64,000 nucleotides of DNA from Leifsonia shinshuensis (GCF_022606355.1 NZ_JAHHZQ010000003.1:770069-834068); one strand, 5' to 3'. Positions 43,314 to 53,684 are shown, counted from the stretch's first letter. The notes: generated by a model from the sequence alone, not told the origin. Made by a program: numbers and translations.

Positions 43314-45635
43314 ATGCGCACCTTGAGACACTCGCTCCAGCCGCTCCTCGGCGAATGGAACGTCGAGCCCGTGGGCTGGGCGTCGCGTTCCTTGCTCCGT
43401 TCGCTGCCGCGCACCGTGTTGACGATGGTGGCGGGGTGGCAGGTCGTGGTGATGGTCACGATCGTTCTCTCCGTGGGTACCGCGGCCTGGCCGCTGCTCG
43501 TCGCCCACGCAGCGCTTGCCGGATACGCGCTGATCGTCGAGCGCCGTCCTGGGCGGCTGCCCGTATGGCCGGTCGTCGCGGTGATGGCGGGGCTCGGCAT
43601 GGCCGACTACGGGGTCAGTGGGGATCTCGGCTCCGCGCTGACCTTCGCCGCATGCTGGCAGATCGACTTCGCGACGTGCGCGGCCGGCCTGCTGCTGTTC
43701 TCCCGCTGGATCGTTCCCGCGGTCGTCGTCGGCGCCGGCACGATCAGTGTCCTCGTCCTGGTCCTGCTTCCGACGTGGGGGGTGCAGCTTCCCGTGGCCA
43801 TCGTCGTGACGCAGACGGTCATCATCGTCGTGATGCGCCTCGGGCTCCCCCGCCTGCTCGGTGCGGCCAATCGCACCGACGAGGAGGAGGCCGCTGCTGC
43901 GCAGGCCCGTCGCCGAGTCGAAGTCACACGTCGGGTGAGCGCGCGGGTCGCGGAGGAGTCGCGCACCCTGCACGACACCGTGATCAACACGCTGGGAGCT
44001 ATCGCGAACGGCGGCGCGAGCTTCGTCGATGTACAGCAGGTGCGCGAGCAATGCGCGCGCGACGCCACCGTTCTCGAGACGCTCCAGAGTCAGCGCGACG
44101 CCGCCTCGGACCTGCGGCCGGACCTCCGCGGGATCTTCTCCATCCCTGGTCTCCCCATCCACAGGCATGGCGTGGATGATCGCGCCATCAGCGGCCTGAC
44201 CCGCCGGTTCCCGCCCGCCACAGTCTCCGGGATGGCAGCAGCGGCGCGGGAGGCGATCATCAACGCGAACAAGCACTCCGGAGCCGGGTCCATCGACGTC
44301 ACGGTCCTCGCAGACGAGAACCGACTGCGGGTGGAGGTCCGGGACTCCGGTGTCGGATTCCTGAACACCGCCCCGGAGGGACACGGGCTCGCCGGCTCTG
44401 TGTTCGGACGAGGACGTGACCTCGGATTCGATTCGGAGGTCACCACCTCTCCCGGGATGGGGACGACGGTCACCCTCACCGCGAGGCCGGACCGCGCGGC
44501 CGGCGCGCTCGCGCCGGTGGAGGCGAGCCCCGAGGACGTGGAGGCCATCGTCATGGCGCTCAGCCGCCGGGCGGGACTTCTCTGGAGCGGCGGCGTGACC
44601 CTGGTCACTGTGGCTCTGACGCTCGCCGGCGGCACGAATCACTACGTCGCGCTCGTGCCCCTGATCGGGATCATGATCGCGGTCACTGCGACGTTCGCGC
44701 TGAAGCCGCCACGCCGCGTGCGATGGTGGTCGACGCTCGTGCTGACGGCCGCCACGATCGTCGTCTTCGCTCTCTCAGCGGCCGCGACCGCCTTCGGCAC
44801 GGACGGCGCCGTCAACTGGCAGGCACTGGCGCCGCTGGGTCCGTTCGCCGTGCTGCTGTCGCTGCGTCCCCCGCGTCGCATGCTCGTCGTCGCTGCGAGC
44901 GCGTGCGTGGCCGCTGTGCTGACCCTCTCCGCTCTCGTTCTGCCCCATTCGCCCGTCGGCGCCGTCATCGTCGCCGTAGCCGCCTGCGTGGGCAGTGTCT
45001 TCGCTCTGATCTGGTCGCAGTTCCTGCGCAACGCCGCCGCTCTCGGCAGCGAAGGGGCGGCTGCGCAGCAGCGCTCCTTCCAGGCGCAGCTCGCGTCCGA
45101 CACCGCGCAGGCCGCCCAGGACGCCCACCGCCGCTGGCTGAACGCGGGCCTCGATTCCGCTGCGGCGCTCCTCCGCGGGATCGCCGACGGACAAGAGGAC
45201 GCGCGGGATCCTGCGGTCCGCGCACGCGCCGGGGACGAGGAGGGCTACTTGCGGCAGCTGTTGCTGATCAGCCCCGGACTCATCCACCTCGGCCCGGCGA
45301 TCATGCCCACCCTCCGGTACGCGCACGATCGAGCCATCCCCCTGCGCCTCCGACTCGGAAGCCGGGACACCAGCGATGAGGCCACCGCGCACTCGATGTC
45401 CACGATCCTGATGCGCGCGCTGGAGGCGACGACGCCCGATCGGCCGTTCGCCGCATCGGTGTTCCCCGTGCATGACGGGCTGCAGCTGACGATGGTCGCC
45501 GATGGCGTTGACACCGCTCGCGATCCGTCGGCCGCGCGAACCGGGGCGGCCGGCGGGAGCGGTCGCATCCGGCAGATCACGTTCCCGCAGACCGGACCGC
45601 ATCGCCGACCCGTGGAGGAGCCGAGATTCCCGTGA
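43314..45635 (+). CDS. Membrane histidine kinase with a duplicated, degenerate second kinase half
   Basis: A 773-aa protein with two similar halves. The first has a multi-helix membrane domain (about 25-185), a HisKA_3-like dimerisation helix ESRTLHDTVINTLG with His about 220, and a complete HATPase (REAIINANKHS, DSGVGF, GHGLAGS). The second half has another membrane block (about 425-560) and a coiled helix (AQDAHRRWLNAGLDSAAALL). A C-terminal region follows in which RALEAT and VADGVD look like eroded ATP-binding boxes. The first half should autophosphorylate; the second may be regulatory. The response regulator overlaps its stop (GTGA). ATG 43314 is the natural start. Confidence 0.82.
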   Translation: MRTLRHSLQPLLGEWNVEPVGWASRSLLRSLPRTVLTMVAGWQVVVMVTIVLSVGTAAWPLLVAHAALAGYALIVERRPGRLPVWPVVAVMAGLGMADYGVSGDLGSALTFAACWQIDFATCAAGLLLFSRWIVPAVVVGAGTISVLVLVLLPTWGVQLPVAIVVTQTVIIVVMRLGLPRLLGAANRTDEEEAAAAQARRRVEVTRRVSARVAEESRTLHDTVINTLGAIANGGASFVDVQQVREQCARDATVLETLQSQRDAASDLRPDLRGIFSIPGLPIHRHGVDDRAISGLTRRFPPATVSGMAAAAREAIINANKHSGAGSIDVTVLADENRLRVEVRDSGVGFLNTAPEGHGLAGSVFGRGRDLGFDSEVTTSPGMGTTVTLTARPDRAAGALAPVEASPEDVEAIVMALSRRAGLLWSGGVTLVTVALTLAGGTNHYVALVPLIGIMIAVTATFALKPPRRVRWWSTLVLTAATIVVFALSAAATAFGTDGAVNWQALAPLGPFAVLLSLRPPRRMLVVAASACVAAVLTLSALVLPHSPVGAVIVAVAACVGSVFALIWSQFLRNAAALGSEGAAAQQRSFQAQLASDTAQAAQDAHRRWLNAGLDSAAALLRGIADGQEDARDPAVRARAGDEEGYLRQLLLISPGLIHLGPAIMPTLRYAHDRAIPLRLRLGSRDTSDEATAHSMSTILMRALEATTPDRPFAASVFPVHDGLQLTMVADGVDTARDPSAARTGAAGGSGRIRQITFPQTGPHRRPVEEPRFP

Positions 45636-46300
45636 GTAGACATGACCACCGGGTGTACCGGGTCGCCATCATCGAAGATCACCTTCTGCAACGCCGACAG
45701 ACTGAGCACCTGGTCGGAATGCAGGACGAGTTCGAGGTGGTCTTCAGCGGGGAATCCACCCCGGAGTTCCTCGCATGGTTCACCCGTGCCCCATCGAACC
45801 AGCGACCCCACCTGCTGGTGCTGGATCTGATGGTCGAACGACAGCCCAGCGTCGACGTCGGCGTCGTCCAAGCGCTCCTCGCCGCCGGACATCGTATCGT
45901 CGTGCTCTCCGCGCTGGCGTCTCCCCCGCTCGTGCGCCGAATCGCGGCGGCGGGAGTCAGCGCGATCGTCGGAAAACGCGACAGCGAGCAGGACATCCTC
46001 GACGCGCTGCGCGCGGCCGCGCGCGGCGAGGAATGGATGACGACCGAGCTCGCGACCGTCATCGCCGGCGACCCGAATCGCCCTCGGCTGAGCATCCAGG
46101 AGGAGCGCGCCCTCGTGCTCTACGCGACCGGGCTCTCCCTCGACGAGGTCGCGGCCGAGATGAACGTGCAGCCATACACGGCCAGGCAATACATCAATCG
46201 GGTCAAGGCCAAGTACACCGCTGCCGGCGTGCAGGCCCGAACCAGACTCGACCTCGGCCGGATCGCCTGGTCGGACGGTTACGTCGAACCGAGCCTCTGA
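45632..46300 (+). CDS. LuxR/NarL-type response regulator partner of the tandem kinase
   Basis: A 222-aa two-domain regulator. The receiver domain has acidic pocket residues in IIEDH (about 14-17), phospho-acceptor Asp about 65 in LLVLDLMV and the VVLSAL switch strand. The C-terminal HTH (about 160-205) reads LSLDEVAAEMNVQPYTARQYINRVKAKY, a LuxR-like recognition helix. GTG 45632 overlaps the kinase stop, so kinase and regulator are made together. No target operator can be assigned. Confidence 0.88.
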   Translation: MSRHDHRVYRVAIIEDHLLQRRQTEHLVGMQDEFEVVFSGESTPEFLAWFTRAPSNQRPHLLVLDLMVERQPSVDVGVVQALLAAGHRIVVLSALASPPLVRRIAAAGVSAIVGKRDSEQDILDALRAAARGEEWMTTELATVIAGDPNRPRLSIQEERALVLYATGLSLDEVAAEMNVQPYTARQYINRVKAKYTAAGVQARTRLDLGRIAWSDGYVEPSL

Positions 46301-46348
46301 CCGCGGCCTCCGGAGTGGTGGCTCCGCTGTTGCAGGGCCGGCTCGAGA

Positions 46349-46408
46349 CGCAGCGTGGCCACGGCTGGGCCGGACCCCCTCGGGAGCCGGCCCAGCGTGG
46401 TCGCTGCG
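46349..46408 (+). terminator. Long stem-loop after the response regulator gene
   Basis: Bulged stem of about 21 bp built from CGCAGCG, CCACG and CTGGGCCGG pairing with their complements across an ACCCCCTCGGGAG loop. It lies 48 nt after the regulator stop and is the probable terminator of the kinase-regulator operon. Confidence 0.7.
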
Positions 46409-46445
46409 TGAGGCCTGCGGCACGGCTCGTCAGGCGGCGCCTGCC

Positions 46446-46580
46446 TCAGACGTCGTTGCGAAGATCGGGTAGCGCGACACCGATGATCGAGGTGTCCATG
46501 ATGACGACGAACTGGGCTGCGGCGATGAGTACGAGGCCGAGCCACCGCCGTGGATGGCGGCCTCGCGAGACAGCAGACAT
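46446..46580 (-). pseudogene. 44-codon N-terminal remnant of a DHA2 (EmrB/QacA) MFS efflux gene
   Basis: ATG 46580 has an AAGGGA ribosome site and opens a 44-aa frame ending TGA. It contains RRWLGLVLIAAAQFVVIMDTS followed by IIGVALPDL. That is the first transmembrane helix of 14-helix drug exporters, where QF-V-MD-SI-NVALP is characteristic. The rest of a ~450-550-aa transporter is absent; the kinase-regulator operon lies where it should be. It is transcribed leftward from a strong promoter (46627-46656) covered by a CsoR-like box. It is most simply a truncated gene, though a functional micro-protein cannot be excluded. Confidence 0.75.
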
Positions 46581-46607
46581 GCGTGTCCCTTGCTTGACGA
46601 TCCGGGG

Positions 46608-46624
46608 ATACCCGATAGGGGTAC
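46608..46624. promoter_or_regulatory. CsoR-like box 1
   Basis: ATACCC-GATAG-GGGTAC, 17 bp, one mismatch from a perfect ATACCC-N5-GGGTAT repeat. It lies just downstream of the leftward -10 box and starts 22 bp from box 2, two helical turns. Confidence 0.8.
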
Positions 46625-46626
46625 TA

Positions 46627-46656
46627 TTTATACCCGTGGGGGGTATATGCTGTCAA
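46627..46656 (-). promoter_or_regulatory. Near-consensus leftward promoter under CsoR-like box 2
   Basis: Minus-strand -35 TTGACA (46651-46656), 18-bp spacer and -10 TATAAA (46627-46632). The spacer contains CsoR-like box 2 at 46630-46646 (ATACCC-GTGGG-GGGTAT), so a bound repressor would shut it. It now drives only the truncated MFS remnant. Confidence 0.78.
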
Positions 46657-46672
46657 GCGAGGTCGCCGGAGG

Positions 46673-46700
46673 TTGCAGGAATACCGCCTAGGGGTATTCT
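46673..46700 (+). promoter_or_regulatory. Copper operon promoter overlapped by CsoR-like box 3
   Basis: Plus-strand -35 TTGCAG (46673-46678), 16-bp spacer, -10 TATTCT (46695-46700). CsoR-like box 3 (ATACCG-CCTAG-GGGTAT, 46681-46697) fills the spacer. This would drive copZ and the genes downstream once copper releases CsoR. Confidence 0.75.
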
Positions 46701-46714
46701 GTTCAGCGACAGAG

Positions 46715-46731
46715 ATACCCTCGGAGGGTAT
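46715..46731. promoter_or_regulatory. CsoR-like box 4
   Basis: ATACCC-TCGGA-GGGTAT, 17 bp, flanked by G and C so that the repeat extends one more pair each side. It is downstream of the rightward -10 box and 22 bp before copZ. Confidence 0.82.
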
Positions 46732-46752
46732 CCGAGACTCGATGGAGGAACG

Positions 46753-46962
46753 ATGGAGACGATCGACTATCAGGTGACCGGGATGACCTGCGAGCACTGC
46801 GAGCGCGCAGTGTCCACCGAGGTCGGGCAGGTGGCCGGAGTCGACGGCGTGACGGTTTCGGCACGCGACGGCGTCCTGCACGTCACCACCGGCACCGCAG
46901 TGGACGACGCCGCGGTGCTCGCCGCGGTCGACGAGGCCGGTTACGCCGCCGTCCGCAAGTAG
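46753..46962 (+). CDS. copZ: Copper chaperone CopZ
   Basis: A 69-aa heavy-metal-associated domain protein that carries Cu(I) to the P-type ATPase. The metal loop GMTCEHC places Cys13 and Cys16 after the first strand, and the beta-alpha-beta-beta-alpha-beta pattern fills the whole protein, ending [16 protein letters not shown] 46753 has GGAGGAA directly upstream. It is the first gene of the copper operon, under CsoR-like boxes 3 and 4. Confidence 0.93.
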   Translation: METIDYQVTGMTCEHCERAVSTEVGQVAGVDGVTVSARDGVLHVTTGTAVDDAAVLAAVDEAGYAAVRK

Positions 46963-46999
46963 AAGCCCGAACCCTTCCCACCACCGCAAGGAGCCCGAC

Positions 47000-49294
<2,295 letters not shown>

Positions 49295-49318
49295 CCACCC
49301 GCGAAAGGGAACACCACC

Positions 49319-49579
49319 ATGAGCGACAGCTGCTGCAGCACCGACAGCAACCGCCACGACGCCGCCGCCGCTATGCCGGCCGGGAGCACCAACCTCCTCG
49401 GCGGCGCGGGCGCAGACGACCTCACCGAGTGCGTCGTGATGAAGGGCAGCGCCGTCAGCAAGTCCAAAGCCGAAGCGGCCGGTCTCTACCGCGACTACAA
49501 CGGTGAGCGGTACTGGTTCTGCTGCGCCGGCTGCGCACCCCGCTTCGACGCCGACCCCGCGGCCTACGTCGCCGCATAA
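49319..49579 (+). CDS. YHS domain metal-binding protein
   Basis: An 86-aa protein beginning with SCCS and ending in a YHS domain: ECVVMKGSAVSKSKAEAAGLY, then YWFCCAGCAPRFDADPAAY. The Cys cluster (CCAGC) and N-terminal CC could bind copper or another soft metal. YHS modules often occur fused to or beside P1B ATPases. Here it is a separate gene between two of them, so a carrier or sensor role in the same operon is inferred. Confidence 0.85.
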   Translation: MSDSCCSTDSNRHDAAAAMPAGSTNLLGGAGADDLTECVVMKGSAVSKSKAEAAGLYRDYNGERYWFCCAGCAPRFDADPAAYVAA

Positions 49580-49637
49580 CCGTCACCGCCCGGCACAGGC
49601 GGACTCCAGCACATCACCCAGGTGAAGGGCTCACACA

Positions 49638-51797
49638 ATGACCGACAACCACGAGCACGACCACCACGCCGGGCACGACATGGATGGGCACACCGGTCAC
49701 GACATGGCCGGGCACGCCGGCCACGACATGGCCGGGCACGCCGGACACGGTGGAACGGGCGGGCACGCCGGCCACGGCGACCACGTCGAGCAGTTCCGCC
49801 GCCTGTTCTGGATCATGCTGATCATCGCCGTCCCCGTAGTCGGCTTCTCTCCGATGTTCGCCATGATCCTGGGATACCCGCTGCCCGACGCGGCCTGGGT
49901 GGCGTGGATCTCACCCGTCCTCGGCACCGTCATGTACGTGTGGGGAGGCCGGCCCTTCCTCACCGGCGCCGTCAGCGAGCTGCGGGCACTCAAGCCCGGC
50001 ATGATGCTGCTGATCGCGCTGGCGATCACGGTCGCCTTCCTGGCCTCGTGGGGCGCGAGCCTGGGCATCCTGGATCACGAGCTCGACTTCTGGTGGGAGC
50101 TCGCGCTCCTGATCGTGATCATGCTGCTCGGGCACTGGATCGAGATGCGTTCGCTGGCGCAGACCACCTCCGCGCTGGACTCCCTGGCCGCGCTGCTCCC
50201 CGATGAGGCGGAGCGGGTGGAGGGCGACAGCACCGTGCAGGTGGCGCCGGCCGACCTGCAGGTGGGCGATGTCGTCGTCGTGCGACCCGGGGGACGCATC
50301 CCCGCCGACGGGCGCGTCGTCTCCGGCTCGGCGAGCATGGACGAGTCGATGATCACCGGCGAATCCCGCACCGTCCGCCGCGACATCGGCGATGCCGTGG
50401 TGGCCGGCACCGTCGCCACCGACTCCGGCCTGCGCGTGCAGATCACCGCCGTCGGCGACGACACCGCCCTCGCCGGAATCCAGCGCCTGGTCAGCGACGC
50501 CCAGAACTCCTCCTCCCGGGCGCAGCGGATCGCGGACACCGCGGCCGGTTGGCTGTTCTGGTTCGCCCTCGGCGCGGCCGTCATCACCGCCGCGGTCTGG
50601 ACGATGATCGGGCTACCCGACGAGGCCGTGGTGCGGACCATCACCGTTCTGGTGATCGCCTGCCCGCACGCGCTCGGCCTGGCCATCCCCTTGGTCGTCT
50701 CCATCGCCACCGAACGCGCTGCCCGCGGTGGCGTGCTGGTGAAGGACCGGCTGGCGCTGGAGAGCATGCGCACCGTCGACACGGTGCTCTTCGATAAGAC
50801 CGGCACTCTGACCAAGGGCGAGCCCGTCGTGACCGCCGTCGAGACGACCGACGGCATCAGCTCGGATCAGCTGCTGGCTCTGGCAGCGGCGGCCGAGGCC
50901 GACTCCGAGCACCCGCTGGCCCGCGCGATCGTGAACGCCGCGGCCGCCCGCCACGTGGAGGTCATCCCGGCGACAGGGTTCGAGTCCTCGCCGGCCGTCG
51001 GGGTGTCGGCGACGGTCGACGGGCATCACGTCCAGGTCGGCGGCCCCAACCTTCTTCGGGAGGCCGGAGTTGACGAGCTCCGGGTCGCCGACGCGTGGCG
51101 CGAGGACGGTGCCATCATCCTGCATGTCCTCGTCGATGGGAGGGTGGCCGGTGCGCTCGAGCTCGCCGACGAGATCCGCGAAGAGTCGCACCAGGCTGTC
51201 GACGCCTTGCACGCCGTGAACGTGCAGGTCGTGATGATCACCGGCGACGCCGACGCCGTCGCCCGATCGGTCGCCGCAGAACTCGGGGTCGACCGGTACT
51301 TCGCCGGCGTCCACCCCGAGGACAAGTCCGCCAAGGTCAAAGAACTGCAGACAGAAGGCCGCAAAGTGGCGATGGTCGGCGACGGCGTGAACGACGCCCC
51401 CGCCCTCGCCCAGGCCGATGTCGGCATCGCCATCGGCGCCGGCACGGATGTCGCGATCGCCTCCGCAGGAGTCATCCTCGCCAGCGACGACCCCCGCTCC
51501 GTGCTCTCGGTGATCGAGCTCTCCCGAGCGAGCTACCGCAAGATGAAGCAGAACCTGTGGTGGGCAGCGGGTTACAACCTGATCTCCGTGCCGCTCGCCG
51601 CCGGGGTCCTCGCCCCTGTCGGCTTCGTCCTGCCGATGTCTGTCGGCGCCATCCTGATGTCGCTGTCCACCATCGTCGTCGCGCTCAACGCGCAGCTGCT
51701 GCGCCGACTGGACTTGCGGCCCGCGACCAGTGCCCGAGCCGCACTCGACCGATCCCGTACGCTGCCGGAGACCCCGAAACCCGCCACCCGCGTCTGA
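49638..51797 (+). CDS. copB: CPH-type copper/heavy-metal P1B ATPase (CopB-like)
   Basis: A 719-aa second P-type ATPase. In place of an HMA domain it has a His/Met-rich N-terminus with the repeat GHDMAGHA (about residues 3-52). Membrane motif CPH (342-344) rather than CPC places it in the P1B-3/CopB group, associated with Cu export. DKTGT (Asp386), TGES and GDGVNDAP are intact. It complements CopA in the same operon. Confidence 0.92.
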   Translation: MTDNHEHDHHAGHDMDGHTGHDMAGHAGHDMAGHAGHGGTGGHAGHGDHVEQFRRLFWIMLIIAVPVVGFSPMFAMILGYPLPDAAWVAWISPVLGTVMYVWGGRPFLTGAVSELRALKPGMMLLIALAITVAFLASWGASLGILDHELDFWWELALLIVIMLLGHWIEMRSLAQTTSALDSLAALLPDEAERVEGDSTVQVAPADLQVGDVVVVRPGGRIPADGRVVSGSASMDESMITGESRTVRRDIGDAVVAGTVATDSGLRVQITAVGDDTALAGIQRLVSDAQNSSSRAQRIADTAAGWLFWFALGAAVITAAVWTMIGLPDEAVVRTITVLVIACPHALGLAIPLVVSIATERAARGGVLVKDRLALESMRTVDTVLFDKTGTLTKGEPVVTAVETTDGISSDQLLALAAAAEADSEHPLARAIVNAAAARHVEVIPATGFESSPAVGVSATVDGHHVQVGGPNLLREAGVDELRVADAWREDGAIILHVLVDGRVAGALELADEIREESHQAVDALHAVNVQVVMITGDADAVARSVAAELGVDRYFAGVHPEDKSAKVKELQTEGRKVAMVGDGVNDAPALAQADVGIAIGAGTDVAIASAGVILASDDPRSVLSVIELSRASYRKMKQNLWWAAGYNLISVPLAAGVLAPVGFVLPMSVGAILMSLSTIVVALNAQLLRRLDLRPATSARAALDRSRTLPETPKPATRV

Positions 51798-51816
51798 CCA
51801 TCCGTTGGAGCACTCG

Positions 51817-52134
51817 ATGAACGACACCACGACCGCCACAGAGCACGAACACGAACACGGCTACATCACCGACAAAGCCGGCTACCTGCGCCGCCTCAGC
51901 CGCATCGAGGGGCAAGCCCGCGGAATCGCCCGCATGGTCGACGAGGAGCAGTACTGCATCGACATCCTCACCCAGATCTCGGCGTTGACCTCCGCGCTGA
52001 AGAGCGTCGCCCTCGGCCTGGTCGATGACCATCTCAAGCACTGCGTCGCCGACGCCGTGCTGCTGGACGGAGAGGAAGGGCAAGCCAAGATCCAGGAAGC
52101 CAGCGACGCCATCGCCCGGCTCGTGCGCTCGTAG
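51817..52134 (+). CDS. csoR: CsoR family copper-sensing repressor
   Basis: A 105-aa helical repressor. Cys47, His72 and Cys76 reproduce the C-x24-H-x3-C copper triad of CsoR exactly. The RRLSRIEGQARGIARMV helix is typical of DNA contact in the family. A short His-rich N-terminus (EHEHEHG) precedes it. ATG 51817 has GGAG upstream; the longer frame from 51730 overlaps copB. Cu(I) binding should release it from the ATACCC-N5-GGGTAT boxes. It is the last gene of the operon it controls. Confidence 0.95.
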   Translation: MNDTTTATEHEHEHGYITDKAGYLRRLSRIEGQARGIARMVDEEQYCIDILTQISALTSALKSVALGLVDDHLKHCVADAVLLDGEEGQAKIQEASDAIARLVRS

Positions 52135-52151
52135 GAGGACGAGCCGCCGGG

Positions 52152-52397
52152 TCAGCTGCCTGAACGATCCAGCTCGTCGCGCCGCTTGACGTAGTCCTCG
52201 TGATCGATCTCACCCCGGGCGTAGCGCTCGTCGAGGATCGCCCGGGCGGAGGAACGCGGCGGCACGGGGTTCGCTCCGCCCGACGGACCACGTCGGGTCA
52301 GTGTGACGACCAGCACGACAACGATCGCGATGATCAGCAACGGCACCAGCAGCCCGACGATCCACCACGCGCCGAAGCCGCCCATCATCCCGAACAC
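52152..52397 (-). CDS. Small membrane protein with SHOCT domain
   Basis: An 81-aa protein: one long hydrophobic helix (WWIVGLLVPLLIIAIVVVL) and a C-terminal SHOCT motif, ARAILDERYARGEIDHEDYVKRRDEL. GTG 52397 is preferred because GAGGAGG lies 5 nt upstream; the frame is open to 52424. It converges on csoR with a 17-nt gap. SHOCT proteins are common in actinobacterial metal and stress loci; function unknown. Confidence 0.75.
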   Translation of the reverse strand: MFGMMGGFGAWWIVGLLVPLLIIAIVVVLVVTLTRRGPSGGANPVPPRSSARAILDERYARGEIDHEDYVKRRDELDRSGS

Positions 52398-52478
52398 GGC
52401 CGCCTCCTCTTCTGTCTCCTCCACTCAGCATTGCGTGTGGATACCGAAGAGGACCGGGCACTAAGTCCTGTCACTGTC

Positions 52479-52495
52479 GAACCCCCGGCGGGTAT
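52479..52495. promoter_or_regulatory. Degenerate CsoR-like box upstream of the DUF6153-DUF305 genes
   Basis: GAACCC-CCGGC-GGGTAT: the right half matches exactly and the left half 4 of 6. It lies 41 bp before ATG 52536, which would add the DUF6153-DUF305 pair to the copper regulon. Confidence 0.5.
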
Positions 52496-52535
52496 CCAGA
52501 CTGCGCCGCTACGTCGTCTCCCGGAAGGAGGAGGA

Positions 52536-52994
52536 ATGCTCGCCGACTGCATCTCGATGCCCACCCGCACCTGGCGCTGCGTATTCGTCCTCCTGATCGC
52601 CATCGCGGGCATCGTGACCGGGATCCTCGCCATGCACGTGGTCAGCACGCCCCTCAGCCGGCCGCATGAGTACGCCGCGAGTGACGCATCACCGTCCCTC
52701 TCGACGGCGCACACCGACCACGTGCACGTGACGGCTGTCGCAGCGCCGGCACCCCACGACGGCATGAGCAGTGGATGCACAGCCGGCGGCTGCGACCCGA
52801 TGCACGACATGACCGCCATGGTCTGCACGCTCGCGCTCCTTGCGGCGACCATCCTCCTGATGGCTCCCGCACTCGGCCGGGCACTGCTCGGTCTCGGCTC
52901 GCGCGCCGCTCCCACGAATCGTGTCAGGATGGTGGCTCGCGCCGTCGTGCCACGGCCACCATCTCTTCTGGCTCTCTCCGTCGACCGCAGATGA
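52536..52994 (+). CDS. DUF6153-like small membrane protein
   Basis: A 152-aa protein with an N-terminal helix (VFVLLIAIAGIVTGILAMHV), an extracytoplasmic stretch rich in His and Cys (TDHVHVTAV; SGCTAGGCDPMHD) and a second helix (MVCTLALLAATILLMAP). The layout matches DUF6153 proteins, often found beside DUF305 genes in actinobacteria. ATG 52536 has AAGGAGGAGG upstream. Copper binding by the His/Cys/Met loop is plausible but inferred. Confidence 0.65.
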   Translation: MLADCISMPTRTWRCVFVLLIAIAGIVTGILAMHVVSTPLSRPHEYAASDASPSLSTAHTDHVHVTAVAAPAPHDGMSSGCTAGGCDPMHDMTAMVCTLALLAATILLMAPALGRALLGLGSRAAPTNRVRMVARAVVPRPPSLLALSVDRR

Positions 52995-53002
52995 CGCACG
53001 CT

Positions 53003-53025
53003 GCACCCCGCACACGGCGGGGTGC
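53003..53025 (+). terminator. Hairpin between DUF6153 and DUF305 genes
   Basis: Perfect 9-bp repeat GCACCCCGC / GCGGGGTGC with a 5-nt loop, starting 8 nt after the DUF6153 stop and ending 50 nt before the DUF305 start. It may be a partial terminator or a message-stabilising structure. Confidence 0.55.
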
Positions 53026-53075
53026 TTCAGCCTGCCCACCATCCGCAGATTTCACACGACGAAAGAGACCACACA

Positions 53076-53684
53076 ATGAACACCAAACTGATCGCGATCG
53101 CCTCCGGCGCCTTGCTGGCCGCGGCCGCACTGGCCGGCTGCACCGCCGGCTCCTCCGGGAACGACTCGGGCATGGGCAAGATGCCCGGAATGGACCACGG
53201 CGACTCGAGCACCGACACGGCGACCTCCGACCACAACCAGGCCGACGTCACCTTCGCCGAGGGCATGGTCCCCCACCACGGACAGGCCATCGAGATGTCC
53301 GACACCCTCCTGGCCAAACAGGGTGTTGACCCGCGGGTCACCGACCTCGCTCAGAAGATCAAGGCCGCCCAGCAGCCGGAGATCGACACCTTGAGGGGAT
53401 GGTTGGGCACCTGGGGCCAGAAGACCGACAGGGGCGGGATGGACATGGGCGGTGACGGGATGATGTCGCAGCAGGACATGGACGCCCTGAAGAACGCCTC
53501 CGGCACCGACGCGTCGAAACTGTTCCTCGCCCAGATGATCCAGCACCACCAGGGTGCCATCACCATGGCCACGACGGAGATCGAGAAGGGGAAGGCGACC
53601 GACGCCGTCGCCCTGGCCACGAAGATCGCCGCGGCGCAGACCGCCGAGATCACCACGATGAAGGAGCTCCTCGCGAGCCTGTAA
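53076..53684 (+). CDS. DUF305 lipoprotein, putative extracytoplasmic copper-binding protein
   Basis: A 202-aa lipoprotein: signal peptide ending LAGC (Cys22), a Met/His/Asp-rich linker (MGKMPGMDHGD), then a ferritin-like four-helix DUF305 domain. The paired HH motifs of the family are both present, FAEGMVPHHGQAIEM and LAQMIQHHQGAITM, and a Met-rich segment (GGMDMGGDGMM) lies between them. Next to copper ATPases it is likely to bind Cu outside the membrane. ATG 53076 is chosen over the longer frame from 53022 because it gives a proper signal peptide. Confidence 0.88.
   Translation: MNTKLIAIASGALLAAAALAGCTAGSSGNDSGMGKMPGMDHGDSSTDTATSDHNQADVTFAEGMVPHHGQAIEMSDTLLAKQGVDPRVTDLAQKIKAAQQPEIDTLRGWLGTWGQKTDRGGMDMGGDGMMSQQDMDALKNASGTDASKLFLAQMIQHHQGAITMATTEIEKGKATDAVALATKIAAAQTAEITTMKELLASL

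Noticed and set aside
49670..49790. Tandem DNA repeat in front of the second ATPase considered as a CRISPR or mobile repeat
   Set aside because: It is the coding DNA for the His/Met-rich repeat of the protein, in frame, without spacers.
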